Of a stretch of DNA of 64,000 nucleotides, positions 7,585 through 15,168 are shown piece by piece. The position numbers and the translations under genes are program-made. Origin of the DNA: Leisingera sp. ANG-M1 (GTDB lineage: Bacteria; Pseudomonadota; Alphaproteobacteria; Rhodobacterales; Rhodobacteraceae); the NCBI RefSeq assembly GCF_000813745.1, contig NZ_JWLC01000027.1, forward strand, positions 62,878 to 126,877, in the 5' to 3' direction. Every line of letters begins with the position of its first letter. The stretch's first letter is position 1. The notes under the pieces are model-generated. The model was not told the DNA's origin. It saw only the letters and a program-made list of their open reading frames with translations, and did not search any database.

Positions 7585-7890
7585 TCAGTCCTTGATCTGT
7601 ACTTCCTGCCGCAGGTCTCCGGTCCCGCGGTCGAAGATCAGGATGCGGTTGTCCTGGCTGACCACCGCAATCCAGTCGCTTCCGAGGGTGACCGCCTCGG
7701 CCTTCACGCCCTCGGGCAGGGCGATTTCCGCGGGCAACGGTGTTTCGCTGGCCTGCAAGCGGATGACAAGCAGTGAGATAATCACTACAAGCCCGCCAAT
7801 CATCACCACGGTCAGCGTGGTCACAAGCCGCCGCAGGAACCGGATCTGCGGCGGTTCCTGTTGGATTTCGGTCTCGGAAGGATCAGTCAT
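7585..7890 (-). CDS. DUF6476 family membrane protein
   Basis: 101 residues with one transmembrane helix (about 22-45) and a C-terminal domain of about 50 residues (DWIAVVSQDNRILIFDRGTG) reminiscent of one blade of a beta-propeller. It resembles the Rhodobacteraceae family DUF6476, of unknown function. Its ATG (7890-7888) overlaps the ATG of rluD on the other strand by two bases. An alternative in-frame ATG at 7917 would lengthen the overlap. Most likely a single-pass inner-membrane protein with a periplasmic C-terminus. Confidence 0.72.
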   Translation of the reverse strand: MTDPSETEIQQEPPQIRFLRRLVTTLTVVMIGGLVVIISLLVIRLQASETPLPAEIALPEGVKAEAVTLGSDWIAVVSQDNRILIFDRGTGDLRQEVQIKD

Positions 7891-8914
7891 GGGCAGCCGC
7901 CGGATTGAGTTTGTCATCGCGGAAAACCCGCCTAAGCGGCTTGATAAAGCGGTTTCGCGCGATGTGCCAGAGGAGGCGTCGCTGTCGCGCACCCGGCTGG
8001 CCCGGCTGATCGAGGAGGGCGCGCTGACGGTCGACGGCGCCGTGGTGCAGGACGCCAAGGCGCGGGTGGAAGAGGGCGCGCAGATTGCAATCGATGTGGA
8101 GGAGGCCGAAGACAGCCACATCGGCCCCGAGGACATCCCGCTGGAGATCGTGTTTGAGGACAATGATCTGATCGTCATTAACAAGCCTGCTGGCATGGTG
8201 GTGCATCCGGCGCCTGGCTCGCCCTCGGGCACCTTGGTGAATGCGCTGCTGCACCATTTCGGCGGCAATCTGTCAGGTGTGGGCGGCGTCAAGCGTCCCG
8301 GCATCGTGCATCGGATCGACAAGGAAACCAGCGGCCTCCTCGTGGTGGCCAAATCGGACGCTGCCCACCAAGGGCTGGCGGCGCAGTTCGAAAAACACAC
8401 AGTTGAGCGTTATTATCAGGCCGTCTGCTATGGCGTACCGGATGGCAACGATCCGCGCCTGCGCGGCGTGAAGGGCGCCAGTTTCGAACCGGGCAATATC
8501 CTGAAGCTCACCACCCAGCTGGCGCGGCACAAAACCGACCGGCAGAAGCAGGCGGTGCTGTTTCAGGGCGGCCGCCACGCGGTGACCCGCGCCCGTATCT
8601 GCGAGGGCTTCGGCAACCCGGCCTGCGCGGCACTGATCGAATGCTGGCTGGAAACCGGCCGCACCCATCAGATCCGGGTTCATATGGCCCACGCCGGCCA
8701 CAGCCTGGTGGGCGACCCCACCTATGGCGGCCGCCGCAAGCTGCCCGCCAAGGCGCTGAGCGAAGAAGCGCAGGCGGCGGTGCGCGCGTTTCCGCGTCAG
8801 GCGCTGCATGCGGCCGTGCTGGGTTTCGAGCACCCGGTCTGCGGCGAAAGCCTGCGGTTCGAGGCGCCGCTGCCGCAGGATATGGCGGATTTGCTGGCGG
8901 CTTTGCGCCAGTAA
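7889..8914 (+). CDS. rluD: RluA-family rRNA pseudouridine synthase (RluD-like)
   Basis: Isomerises specific uridines of 23S rRNA to pseudouridine. The 341-residue protein has an N-terminal S4 RNA-binding domain (about 16-75) and the catalytic domain with HRIDKETSGLLVVAK, where Asp144 is the expected nucleophile. GRTHQIRVH and the PTYGG loop follow, as in the RluC/RluD group. The start at 7889 has AGGA six bases upstream and overlaps, head to head, the start codon of the DUF6476 gene. RluD is preferred over RluC from the overall length, but target positions cannot be read from the sequence. Confidence 0.88.
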   Translation: MGSRRIEFVIAENPPKRLDKAVSRDVPEEASLSRTRLARLIEEGALTVDGAVVQDAKARVEEGAQIAIDVEEAEDSHIGPEDIPLEIVFEDNDLIVINKPAGMVVHPAPGSPSGTLVNALLHHFGGNLSGVGGVKRPGIVHRIDKETSGLLVVAKSDAAHQGLAAQFEKHTVERYYQAVCYGVPDGNDPRLRGVKGASFEPGNILKLTTQLARHKTDRQKQAVLFQGGRHAVTRARICEGFGNPACAALIECWLETGRTHQIRVHMAHAGHSLVGDPTYGGRRKLPAKALSEEAQAAVRAFPRQALHAAVLGFEHPVCGESLRFEAPLPQDMADLLAALRQ

Positions 8915-9002
8915 ATTACCAGCAAATAAGCGTGTTCTGCCTTGTGATGCAATTCACAGACAGTCTGCGTCCGGATAACATAGAAGAATTCTTTAAGCGG
9001 TC

Positions 9003-9031
9003 CTTGAAAAGGATTTAGCGCTAACCCATAT
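9003..9031 (+). promoter_or_regulatory. heat-shock (RpoH-type) promoter of rpoH
   Basis: CTTGAAA (9003-9009) and CCCATAT (9025-9031) are separated by 15 bases, close to the sigma-32 consensus CTTGAAA-N13-17-CCCATnT. It lies 44 bases before the rpoH start codon, so rpoH probably activates its own transcription. Confidence 0.75.
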
Positions 9032-9074
9032 GCGCTGATGTTAAGTCCTTATACATTTGGGAGGGACACTTTAA

Positions 9075-9971
9075 ATGGCGAATTATGCAAACCTGCCTGC
9101 CCCGACGCCCGAAGGCGGCCTGAACCGGTACCTGCAGGAAATCCGCAAGTTTCCGCTCTTGGAGCCGGAAGAGGAATACATGCTGGCCAAGCGCTGGGTT
9201 GAGGAGCAGGACGCAAATTCTGCTCACAAGATGGTGACCTCGCATCTGCGTCTCGCGGCCAAAATCGCCATGGGTTACCGCGGCTATGGATTGCCGCAGG
9301 CCGAAGTGATCTCCGAGGCCAACGTCGGCCTGATGCAGGCGGTGAAACGCTTTGATCCGGAAAAGGGCTTCCGCCTGGCAACCTACGCCATGTGGTGGAT
9401 CCGCGCCTCGATCCAGGAGTACATCCTGCGGTCCTGGTCGCTGGTGAAGCTTGGCACCACTTCGGCGCAAAAGAAACTGTTCTTCAACCTGCGCAAGGCC
9501 AAGGCCCGCATCGGCGCGCTGGAGGAGGGCGATCTGCGTCCCGAGAACGTCGCGCGGATCGCCACTGACCTTGGCGTGACCGAGGACGAGGTGATCTCGA
9601 TGAACCGCCGCATGTCGGGCGGCGATGCTTCGCTGAACGCCACGGTTGGTTCCGAAGGCGAAGGCACCATGCAGTGGCAGGACTGGCTGGAGGATGAAGA
9701 TGCCGACCAGGCTGGCGATTACGAGGCCCGGGATGAGCTCGAGGCCCGACGCGAGCTGCTGACCGCCGCGCTGGACGTGCTGAACGACCGCGAGAAGGAC
9801 ATCCTGACCCAGCGCCGCCTGATGGACCAGGCGGTGACCTTGGAAGAGCTGAGCACGCAGTACAATGTCAGCCGCGAACGCATCCGCCAGATTGAGGTGC
9901 GGGCGTTCGAAAAGCTGCAGAAAAAGATGCGCGAGCTGGCGATGGAAAAAGGCATGCTGACCGGCGCCTGA
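9075..9971 (+). CDS. rpoH: RNA polymerase heat-shock sigma factor RpoH
   Basis: Alternative sigma-32 factor that directs RNA polymerase to heat-shock promoters. 298 residues with region 2 ([13 protein letters not shown]-like helix, then the [18 protein letters not shown] core that melts the -10), the family-specific RpoH box ([10 protein letters not shown], about 133-142), and region 4 with the helix-turn-helix ending [14 protein letters not shown]. Rhodobacteraceae usually carry two RpoH proteins; this one looks like the canonical RpoHI type. It is preceded by its own heat-shock-type promoter and followed by a strong terminator, so it is monocistronic. GGGAGGG ends ten bases before the ATG. 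Confidence 0.96.
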   Translation: MANYANLPAPTPEGGLNRYLQEIRKFPLLEPEEEYMLAKRWVEEQDANSAHKMVTSHLRLAAKIAMGYRGYGLPQAEVISEANVGLMQAVKRFDPEKGFRLATYAMWWIRASIQEYILRSWSLVKLGTTSAQKKLFFNLRKAKARIGALEEGDLRPENVARIATDLGVTEDEVISMNRRMSGGDASLNATVGSEGEGTMQWQDWLEDEDADQAGDYEARDELEARRELLTAALDVLNDREKDILTQRRLMDQAVTLEELSTQYNVSRERIRQIEVRAFEKLQKKMRELAMEKGMLTGA

Positions 9972-9993
9972 TCCCCGCGCAGTCTGGCAGAGC

Positions 9994-10023
9994 AAAGGCG
10001 GTGCATTGCACCGCCTTTTTTTT
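9994..10023 (+). terminator. intrinsic terminator of rpoH
   Basis: Arms GGCGGTGC and GCACCGCC around a three-base loop, followed by a T8 run, 23 bases after the stop. Confidence 0.93.
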
Positions 10024-10058
10024 GTGCGTGAGAGCTGCCGGGGGTGCGGGCAATGATG

Positions 10059-10335
10059 CTGGCTTTACGGCAGTGGCCCAGACCATTTGTTTCGCGTGCG
10101 AAACAATGGGTCAGATTTGCTGACTTGAAAGGCTGGCGGATGCTGGCGGGACACCTGTCTGGCGCGGGCCTGGCACATAGGCTGGGTGCGTCGCGGGATA
10201 GGGGCTGGCAGAAATGCTGGCACGGTCACTTAGGCGTGGCTGGCTAAAATCACTCTGGTTGCTGGCGGAGCTTGCTGTCTGGCTGTCCCGAAGGATGGCT
10301 GGAGCGCTGGCTGCTTGCGGCCTGGTGATTCTGGC
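10059..10335. repeat. strand-biased CTGGC-rich stretch without a gene
   Basis: The 530 bases between rpoH and the next gene hold no supported coding region. On the plus strand CTGGC occurs 12 times in 277 bases (eight as GCTGGC, three as GCTGGCGG), while its complement GCCAG is absent. The copies are irregularly spaced (for example 10059, 10133, 10143, 10159, 10170, 10205, 10217, 10240), so this is not a tandem repeat. Confidence 0.6.
10083..10109. promoter_or_regulatory. long perfect palindrome
   Basis: TTGTTTCGC (10087-10095) and GCGAAACAA (10098-10106) are perfect inverted arms around GT, extended by CCA and TGG outside one unpaired T. The two-base spacer suits a dimeric regulator better than a stable RNA loop. 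Confidence 0.5.
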
Positions 10336-10503
10336 TTGCTTGCAATTTCTGTATTCTGTTTAGGTGATCTGCCGGTGCGGGTCAATGGAAAATGCAATAA
10401 AATCAAATAGTTGATAGATTTACTCGGAAATTGCCGCGGCGCAGGGCTGGCCAGGGCCCGTCCCCGCGCTTAGATTCATCTCTCTGGTATAGGAGGAGGA
10501 GCC

Positions 10504-10773
10504 ATGGCAGGCGGCTGGGCGCAGGACGGCGCGGTGAATGAGCAGATCGAAGCCTCGATCAATGACGAGCTTGCGCGGATGAAGGCGCAGAAACGCCCGG
10601 TGGGCGAAAGCCTCACCCATTGCGCCGAATGCGAGGAGCCGATTCCGGAAAAACGCCGCATCGCCCTTCCCGGCGTCAAGCTCTGCATCGAGTGCCAGCA
10701 GGAACGCGATGGCGCCCACCAGATGCGCGGCGGCATCAACCGGCGCGGCTCCAAGGACAGCCAGCTGAAATAG
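10504..10773 (+). CDS. DksA/TraR-family C4 zinc-finger protein
   Basis: 89 residues. The four zinc cysteines are arranged CAEC-x17-CIEC, with the family sequence EEPIPEKRRIALPGVKLCIECQ. Like TraR and the short DksA paralogues, it should bind in the RNA polymerase secondary channel and change promoter responses. It lacks the long N-terminal coiled coil of full-length DksA, and the acidic DxxDxA tip is not evident. A strong AGGAGGAG ribosome-binding site precedes the ATG. The adjacent amidinotransferase has its own long leader, so shared transcription is uncertain. Confidence 0.85.
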   Translation: MAGGWAQDGAVNEQIEASINDELARMKAQKRPVGESLTHCAECEEPIPEKRRIALPGVKLCIECQQERDGAHQMRGGINRRGSKDSQLK

Positions 10774-10852
10774 GCCGCCGGTGGGGGGCGCCCTGTGCCG
10801 CAGGGCGGGGCCGCTGAAACAGCTTCCCCGCGCCGCGTGCCGGTGCTATATC

Positions 10853-10984
10853 GCGAACAGGGCTCACGAGGCGATGGCGTCGCCGGAGAGCGGTTTGCTC
10901 TCGCCCAATACTCACGCTCCTGTACGCCGGGACTTTCAATCGGGAGATTGAAGGCCCCGCCTTGTCTCCCTGAAATCAAGGAGG
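10853..10984 (+). promoter_or_regulatory. structured leader of the amidinotransferase, candidate riboswitch
   Basis: The leader shows a three-way-junction plan. P1 pairs GCG-A-ACAGG (10853-10861) with CCTGT-A-CGC (10919-10927). P2 is GGCGA/TCGCC (10870-10884) and P3 is GAGAGC/GCTCTC (10886-10902). The hexamer CTCACG occurs on both junction sides (10863-10868 and 10911-10916). A 9-bp hairpin with a GGGA tetraloop (10933-10954) follows. Finally CCTTG (10960-10964) can pair with CAAGG (10977-10981), which overlaps the ribosome-binding site AAGGAGG (10978-10984). It matches no riboswitch class I could recognise (glycine and guanidine classes were considered). Ligand control is an inference. Confidence 0.55.
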
Positions 10985-10989
10985 CATCC

Positions 10990-12111
10990 ATGGCCTGGTC
11001 GCCGGGAAAAACCGAAGTCAAAAGCTGGAATGAATGGGACACGCTGCGCCATGTGATTGTGGGCCGCGCCGATGACTGCCACATCCCGCCGGAAGAGCCC
11101 GCACTGGATGCCAAAGTGCCGGAAGACAGCGACATGCGGGGCCAATGGGGCCGCCGCCCGCAGGAAACCATCGACCGCGCCAATGAGCTCTTGGACAATT
11201 TTGCCGATCAGCTGCGCGGCCGCGGCATCCGGGTGGACCGTCCGGTGTCGATCGACCATTCGCAGCCCGTCACCACCCCGGACTTCCACACCGACAGCCA
11301 GTTCGGCTGCATGCCGCCGCGCGATGTGCTGCTGACCGTCGGCCATGAGATGCTGGAAGCCACCATGTCCTACCGCTGCCGCTGGTTTGAGTACCTGAAC
11401 TACCGGCCGCTCTTGAAGCAGTACTGGGAGGAAGATCCGAACTTCCGCCACGAGGCCGCACCCAAGCCGCGCCTCACGGACGCGGATTACCACCCGGATT
11501 ACCTGAGCGACAAGATCGGCGAGGCCAAGCGTCTGGAGTGGGCGGCGGAGAAATTCTTTGTCACCACCGAGGAGGAGCCTTTGTTCGATGCCGCCGACGT
11601 GCTGCGCTTTGGCAAGGACCTGGTGGTGCAGCATGGGTTCACCACCAATCTCAAGGGCATTGAGTGGCTGCGCCGCCACTTCCCGGAGCACCGGGTGCAC
11701 ACGGTGAACTTCCCCGGCGACCCGTACCCGATCCACATCGACGCCACCTTCACCCCGCTGCGCCCGGGGCTGATCCTGAACAACCCGCAGCGCCGCCTGC
11801 CGGAGGAGCAGCGGGAAATGTTCAACAAGAACGGCTGGGACATCGTCGACGCGGCGCAGCCCGCCCACAACACCCCGCCGCCGCTGTGCTATTCCTCGAC
11901 CTGGCTGTCGATGAACGTGCTGGTGCTGGATCCCAAGACTGTCTGCGTCGAGAAGTCCGAGGTCTATCAGGCCGAACAGATGGACAAGCTGGGTATGGAA
12001 GTGGTCGAGGTCGAGCTGCGCGACGCCTATGCCTTCGGCGGCGGCTTGCACTGCTGCACCGCGGATGTTTACCGCGACGGCGACTGCGAGGATTACTTCC
12101 CGCATCAGTAA
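10990..12111 (+). CDS. glycine amidinotransferase family protein
   Basis: Transfers an amidino group from arginine to an amine acceptor. The family includes glycine amidinotransferase (GATM), which makes guanidinoacetate, and inosamine-phosphate amidinotransferases. The 373-residue protein has WDTLRHVIVGRADD at the start, FDAADVLRFGKDL carrying the catalytic-type Asp, HIDATFTPLRPG with the catalytic His, and LHCCTADV near the end, where Cys355 matches the nucleophile in the HC-x-T motif. The start at 10990 has AAGGAGG five bases upstream. The acceptor cannot be told from the sequence. A structured leader that could mask the ribosome-binding site suggests translational control. Confidence 0.88.
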   Translation: MAWSPGKTEVKSWNEWDTLRHVIVGRADDCHIPPEEPALDAKVPEDSDMRGQWGRRPQETIDRANELLDNFADQLRGRGIRVDRPVSIDHSQPVTTPDFHTDSQFGCMPPRDVLLTVGHEMLEATMSYRCRWFEYLNYRPLLKQYWEEDPNFRHEAAPKPRLTDADYHPDYLSDKIGEAKRLEWAAEKFFVTTEEEPLFDAADVLRFGKDLVVQHGFTTNLKGIEWLRRHFPEHRVHTVNFPGDPYPIHIDATFTPLRPGLILNNPQRRLPEEQREMFNKNGWDIVDAAQPAHNTPPPLCYSSTWLSMNVLVLDPKTVCVEKSEVYQAEQMDKLGMEVVEVELRDAYAFGGGLHCCTADVYRDGDCEDYFPHQ

Positions 12112-12130
12112 GCTCTTGGGGCGATATGAT

Positions 12131-12159
12131 ACAGCCACCCGCGCTTTGCGGGTGGCTGT
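12131..12159 (+). terminator. strong hairpin after the amidinotransferase
   Basis: A perfect 12-bp stem (ACAGCCACCCGC and GCGGGTGGCTGT) with loop GCTTT, 19 bases after the stop. There is no T tract after it, so it may work by pausing or by protecting the mRNA 3' end. Confidence 0.55.
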
Positions 12160-12226
12160 TACGCGGTTAGAGCGGCGTGAAATCTACCAATCGCCCAAAC
12201 CAATCGCCCAAGGAACAAAAGTTTTA

Positions 12227-12664
12227 CTACTGCATTCGTTTGCAATGAACACGGTTGCGGGCATCGCGAAGCAAGAGACGCTTTTTATTCAGTTTCAATA
12301 CATCGGAAACGTTGGTTTGCCCAATGAGATCAGCCAGAAACGCCTTAGCCTCGTGTGAGCCCATTCTTTCAGTCCCCTCTACCTCAAATTCTGCCAATTC
12401 GGCGTGGCTGGTGTGTTCGGTTAGGCTGCCCTGGGCAAGCACCCATGTCCCAGAGGCTTGTCCTGTGGACTTGACTCGCACGCCTTGTCTGATCCCATCG
12501 CCTGCAAAGCGGGAGGTGAAGGTTCCGTCGCTTTTGTAGGTGATGGTTGTCTTTACTGCGCTGCCAACTTTGCAGTCCCATGATCCTTCAATGCCGCCAG
12601 CCATTAGCGGTTCCGCGGAAATTGCTGCAAAGAAAATTGCAATGTGCATCTGAAGTAGGCGCAA
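12227..12664 (-). CDS. exported protein, function unknown
   Basis: 145 residues with a signal peptide (about 1-22, ending PLMAGG) and a mature part that looks like a small beta-barrel or lipocalin-like fold (GSWDCKVGSAVKTTITYKSD, then GTWVLAQGSL). Two cysteines (about Cys30 and Cys141) could form a disulphide. A TTG start is chosen because GGGAG lies eight bases upstream of it; the next ATG, 15 bases on, is too far from that site. The gene and its flanks are visibly more AT-rich than the surroundings, which hints at recent acquisition. Confidence 0.6.
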   Translation of the reverse strand: MRLLQMHIAIFFAAISAEPLMAGGIEGSWDCKVGSAVKTTITYKSDGTFTSRFAGDGIRQGVRVKSTGQASGTWVLAQGSLTEHTSHAELAEFEVEGTERMGSHEAKAFLADLIGQTNVSDVLKLNKKRLLLRDARNRVHCKRMQ

Positions 12665-12684
12665 GGGGTTGTCTCCCTTTTCAA

Positions 12685-13191
12685 TCAGTTAGCTCTGTGA
12701 TTTTCAAATTTGAGATGTGGCGGTAATTCCATCCGCAGAATGTATTGCGGTCCGGCGATGCCGTGCGGATGGATGCCGCCGGTGTCTGCAAACCCGCCCC
12801 TGCGGTAGCAACGCAGAGCGCCGAGGTTCTGCATGTTAACCGTCAGCACAACCGCATTGCGGCCCGGGTAGCGGGCAGGCAGATAAGTCTTAAGCGCTTT
12901 CACGGCGGCTGTTGCATGGCCTTGGCCCTGGTGCTCGCGGCTGATCATGAAGGCGCGCAGGCCCAGTTCGTCCGCTTCGGCAAAGCGGTAGGTCTCGTAG
13001 TACAGCCGGTCGATCTTGAAAAAGCCCACCGCGCGGGGACCGTCGAGAATGGCGTGAAAATCCACGCCGTCCTCGTCTTCGTCAAACGCCTGCGCCACAG
13101 TGCCAGAGTAGCGGACCTGATCCGGCTCCACCTGGATATGGGAGACCAGATCAAACTCGCTGCGGGCAACCGGGCGCAGGCTGAGGCGCAT
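12685..13191 (-). CDS. GNAT family N-acetyltransferase
   Basis: 168 residues with the acetyl-CoA-binding signature LRAFMISREHQGQGHATAAVKAL (Q/R-x-x-G-x-G/A loop) and the C-terminal NLGALRCYRRGGF motif. Substrate unknown. Its ATG overlaps the stop of the upstream oligoendopeptidase gene by one base (TGATG), so the two are almost certainly translated in tandem. This could be a peptide- or amino-acid-modifying enzyme acting with the peptidase, but that is inferred only from position. Confidence 0.85.
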   Translation of the reverse strand: MRLSLRPVARSEFDLVSHIQVEPDQVRYSGTVAQAFDEDEDGVDFHAILDGPRAVGFFKIDRLYYETYRFAEADELGLRAFMISREHQGQGHATAAVKALKTYLPARYPGRNAVVLTVNMQNLGALRCYRRGGFADTGGIHPHGIAGPQYILRMELPPHLKFENHRAN

Positions 13192-15011
13192 CAGTCCTCC
13201 ATGGCTTCCAGCTCGTCAATGAAGCCGGAGATCATGCTGAGGCCCTTGTCCCAGAACTTGGGGTCGGAGGCATCGAGGCCAAAGGGCGCCAGCAGCTCCT
13301 TGTGGTGCTTTGAGCCGCCTGCTTTCAGCATCTCGAAATACTTGTCCTCGAAGCCCTCGCCGCCCTCGGCGTAGACCGAGTAGAGCGCGTTCACCAGCCC
13401 GTCGCCGAAGGCATAGGCGTAGACATAGAAGGGCGAGTGCACGAAGTGGGGGATATAGGCCCAGAAGGTTTCGTAGCCTTCCATGTAGTCAAAGGCTTCG
13501 CCCAGGCTTTCCGCCTGCACCGACATCCAGATGACGTTGATGTCATCCGGAGTCAGCTCGCCCTCGGAGCGGGCGGCGTGCAGTTTGCATTCGAAGTCGT
13601 AAAAGGCGATCTGGCGCACCACCGTGTTGATCATGTCCTCAACCTTGCCCGCCAAGAGCACCTTGCGCTGCTCCTGGGTCTCGGCGTTGTCGAGCATCTT
13701 GCGGAAGGTCAGCATTTCGCCGAAGACCGACGCGGTTTCTGCCAGGGTCAGCGGGGTGGAGGAGAGCATCTCGCCCTGTTCGGCCGCCAGCACCTGGTGG
13801 ACGCCATGGCCCAGTTCGTGTGCCAGGGTCATTACGTCGCGCGGCTTGCCCAGGTAGTTGAGCATCACATAGGGGTGCACGTTGGTGACGGTCGGATGGG
13901 CAAAGGCGCCGGGCGCCTTGCCGGGCTTCACGCCTGCGTCGATCCAGCCGTCGGAGAAGAACGGCGCCGCAATCTCGCCCATGCGGAGATCAAAGGCGTT
14001 ATAGGCATCCATCACTGTCTTTTCCGCGTCTGCCCAGCTGACCACTGAGGTGTCTTCCAGCGGCAGCGGCGCGTTGCGGTCCCAGACCTGCATTACATCC
14101 AGCCCCAGCCATTTGCGCTTCAGCTCGTAATAGCGGTGGGAGAGCTTGGGGTAGGCGGCAACCACGGCTTCGCGCAGCGCCTCGACAACCTCGGGCTCGA
14201 CGTCGTTCGAGAGGTGGCGGCCCGTCTGGGCGCTGGGCATGCCGCGCCAGCGGTCGATGATTTCCTTTTCCTTTGCTTGCGTGTTGTGGACGCGGGCAAA
14301 GGTCTTGATGTTCTCGGCAAACACCCGCGCCAGCTCGCGTGCTGCGGCCTCGCGTTTGCTGCGGTCTTGCTCGGTCAGCAGGTTCAGGGTGCCTTCGATG
14401 TTCAGCTCTTCACCGCCGACGGTAAAGGTGAGGCCTGCGATGGTCTCGTCAAACAGCTTTTCCCAGGCGTCGCCGACGATGCCGAGGTCATGCATGAATT
14501 TCTCCAGCTCATCGGACAGCTGGTAAGGCTTCATCGCGCGGATGCGGCGGAACACGCTGTCATAGCGCGCCAGTTCCGCATTGGCGGCCAGATGCGCCTG
14601 CATGGCGTCGTCTTCGATCCGGTTCAGCTCCAGCGTGAAGAACACCAGCGGGGTGGTGGCGATGGTCACCTTCTCCTGGCAGTTGGACAGGAAGGCGGCG
14701 CGGTCCGCATCGGTGGTCAGCTGGTAGTAGCGCAGGCCGGCAAAGGACATCACCCGGCCCGCGATGTTGTTGATCTTCTCGTTGCGTTGCACGCATTCCA
14801 GCAGGCCGTCTGCGTCCAGGTCCGCCAGCTTGCCTTCATAGTCGGCGGCAAATGCGGCGCATTCCTGCTCGAGCCAGTCCAGATCGCGGGCCAGTTCGGG
14901 GGCGTCCTCAGACGCATAAAGATCGCTGAGGTCCCATTCCGGCAGATTGCCAAGACCATCGGAACCGGCAGAGGCGTTTGCGTCGCGGACGGGGAAGGGA
15001 AGCTGGAACAT
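13191..15011 (-). CDS. pepF: M3-family oligoendopeptidase F
   Basis: Zinc metallopeptidase that trims short peptides in the cytoplasm. About 606 residues with an N-terminal helical oligopeptidase F domain and the zinc motif HELGH in TLAHELGHGVHQ (about residue 397); the downstream glutamate ligand is likely in LAETASVFGEML. The ATG at 15011 is chosen because AGGAG lies five bases upstream; an in-frame ATG at 15026 would place that site inside the gene. It is the first gene of a pair with the GNAT enzyme. No signal peptide is visible. Confidence 0.92.
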   Translation of the reverse strand: MFQLPFPVRDANASAGSDGLGNLPEWDLSDLYASEDAPELARDLDWLEQECAAFAADYEGKLADLDADGLLECVQRNEKINNIAGRVMSFAGLRYYQLTTDADRAAFLSNCQEKVTIATTPLVFFTLELNRIEDDAMQAHLAANAELARYDSVFRRIRAMKPYQLSDELEKFMHDLGIVGDAWEKLFDETIAGLTFTVGGEELNIEGTLNLLTEQDRSKREAAARELARVFAENIKTFARVHNTQAKEKEIIDRWRGMPSAQTGRHLSNDVEPEVVEALREAVVAAYPKLSHRYYELKRKWLGLDVMQVWDRNAPLPLEDTSVVSWADAEKTVMDAYNAFDLRMGEIAAPFFSDGWIDAGVKPGKAPGAFAHPTVTNVHPYVMLNYLGKPRDVMTLAHELGHGVHQVLAAEQGEMLSSTPLTLAETASVFGEMLTFRKMLDNAETQEQRKVLLAGKVEDMINTVVRQIAFYDFECKLHAARSEGELTPDDINVIWMSVQAESLGEAFDYMEGYETFWAYIPHFVHSPFYVYAYAFGDGLVNALYSVYAEGGEGFEDKYFEMLKAGGSKHHKELLAPFGLDASDPKFWDKGLSMISGFIDELEAMED

Positions 15012-15168
15012 GGGGGCTCCTGTCATGAGAAATGCTTTGACCCAATACCTAAGCGGCGCCTTGCGGGATCACAAGCAGAGGGAGGCTGATCAAAAGAAGA
15101 TCAGCGGGAGTTTAACGGAAATTGGTAAGGGGCGGGTAAAGCCACCGCGCGGCTGGCGGCAACGGGGC

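Noticed and set aside
10853-10984. Glycine riboswitch reading of the amidinotransferase leader
   Set aside because: GAGAG is present, but the conserved GCCGAAGG core and the CTCTCAGG closing strand are absent.
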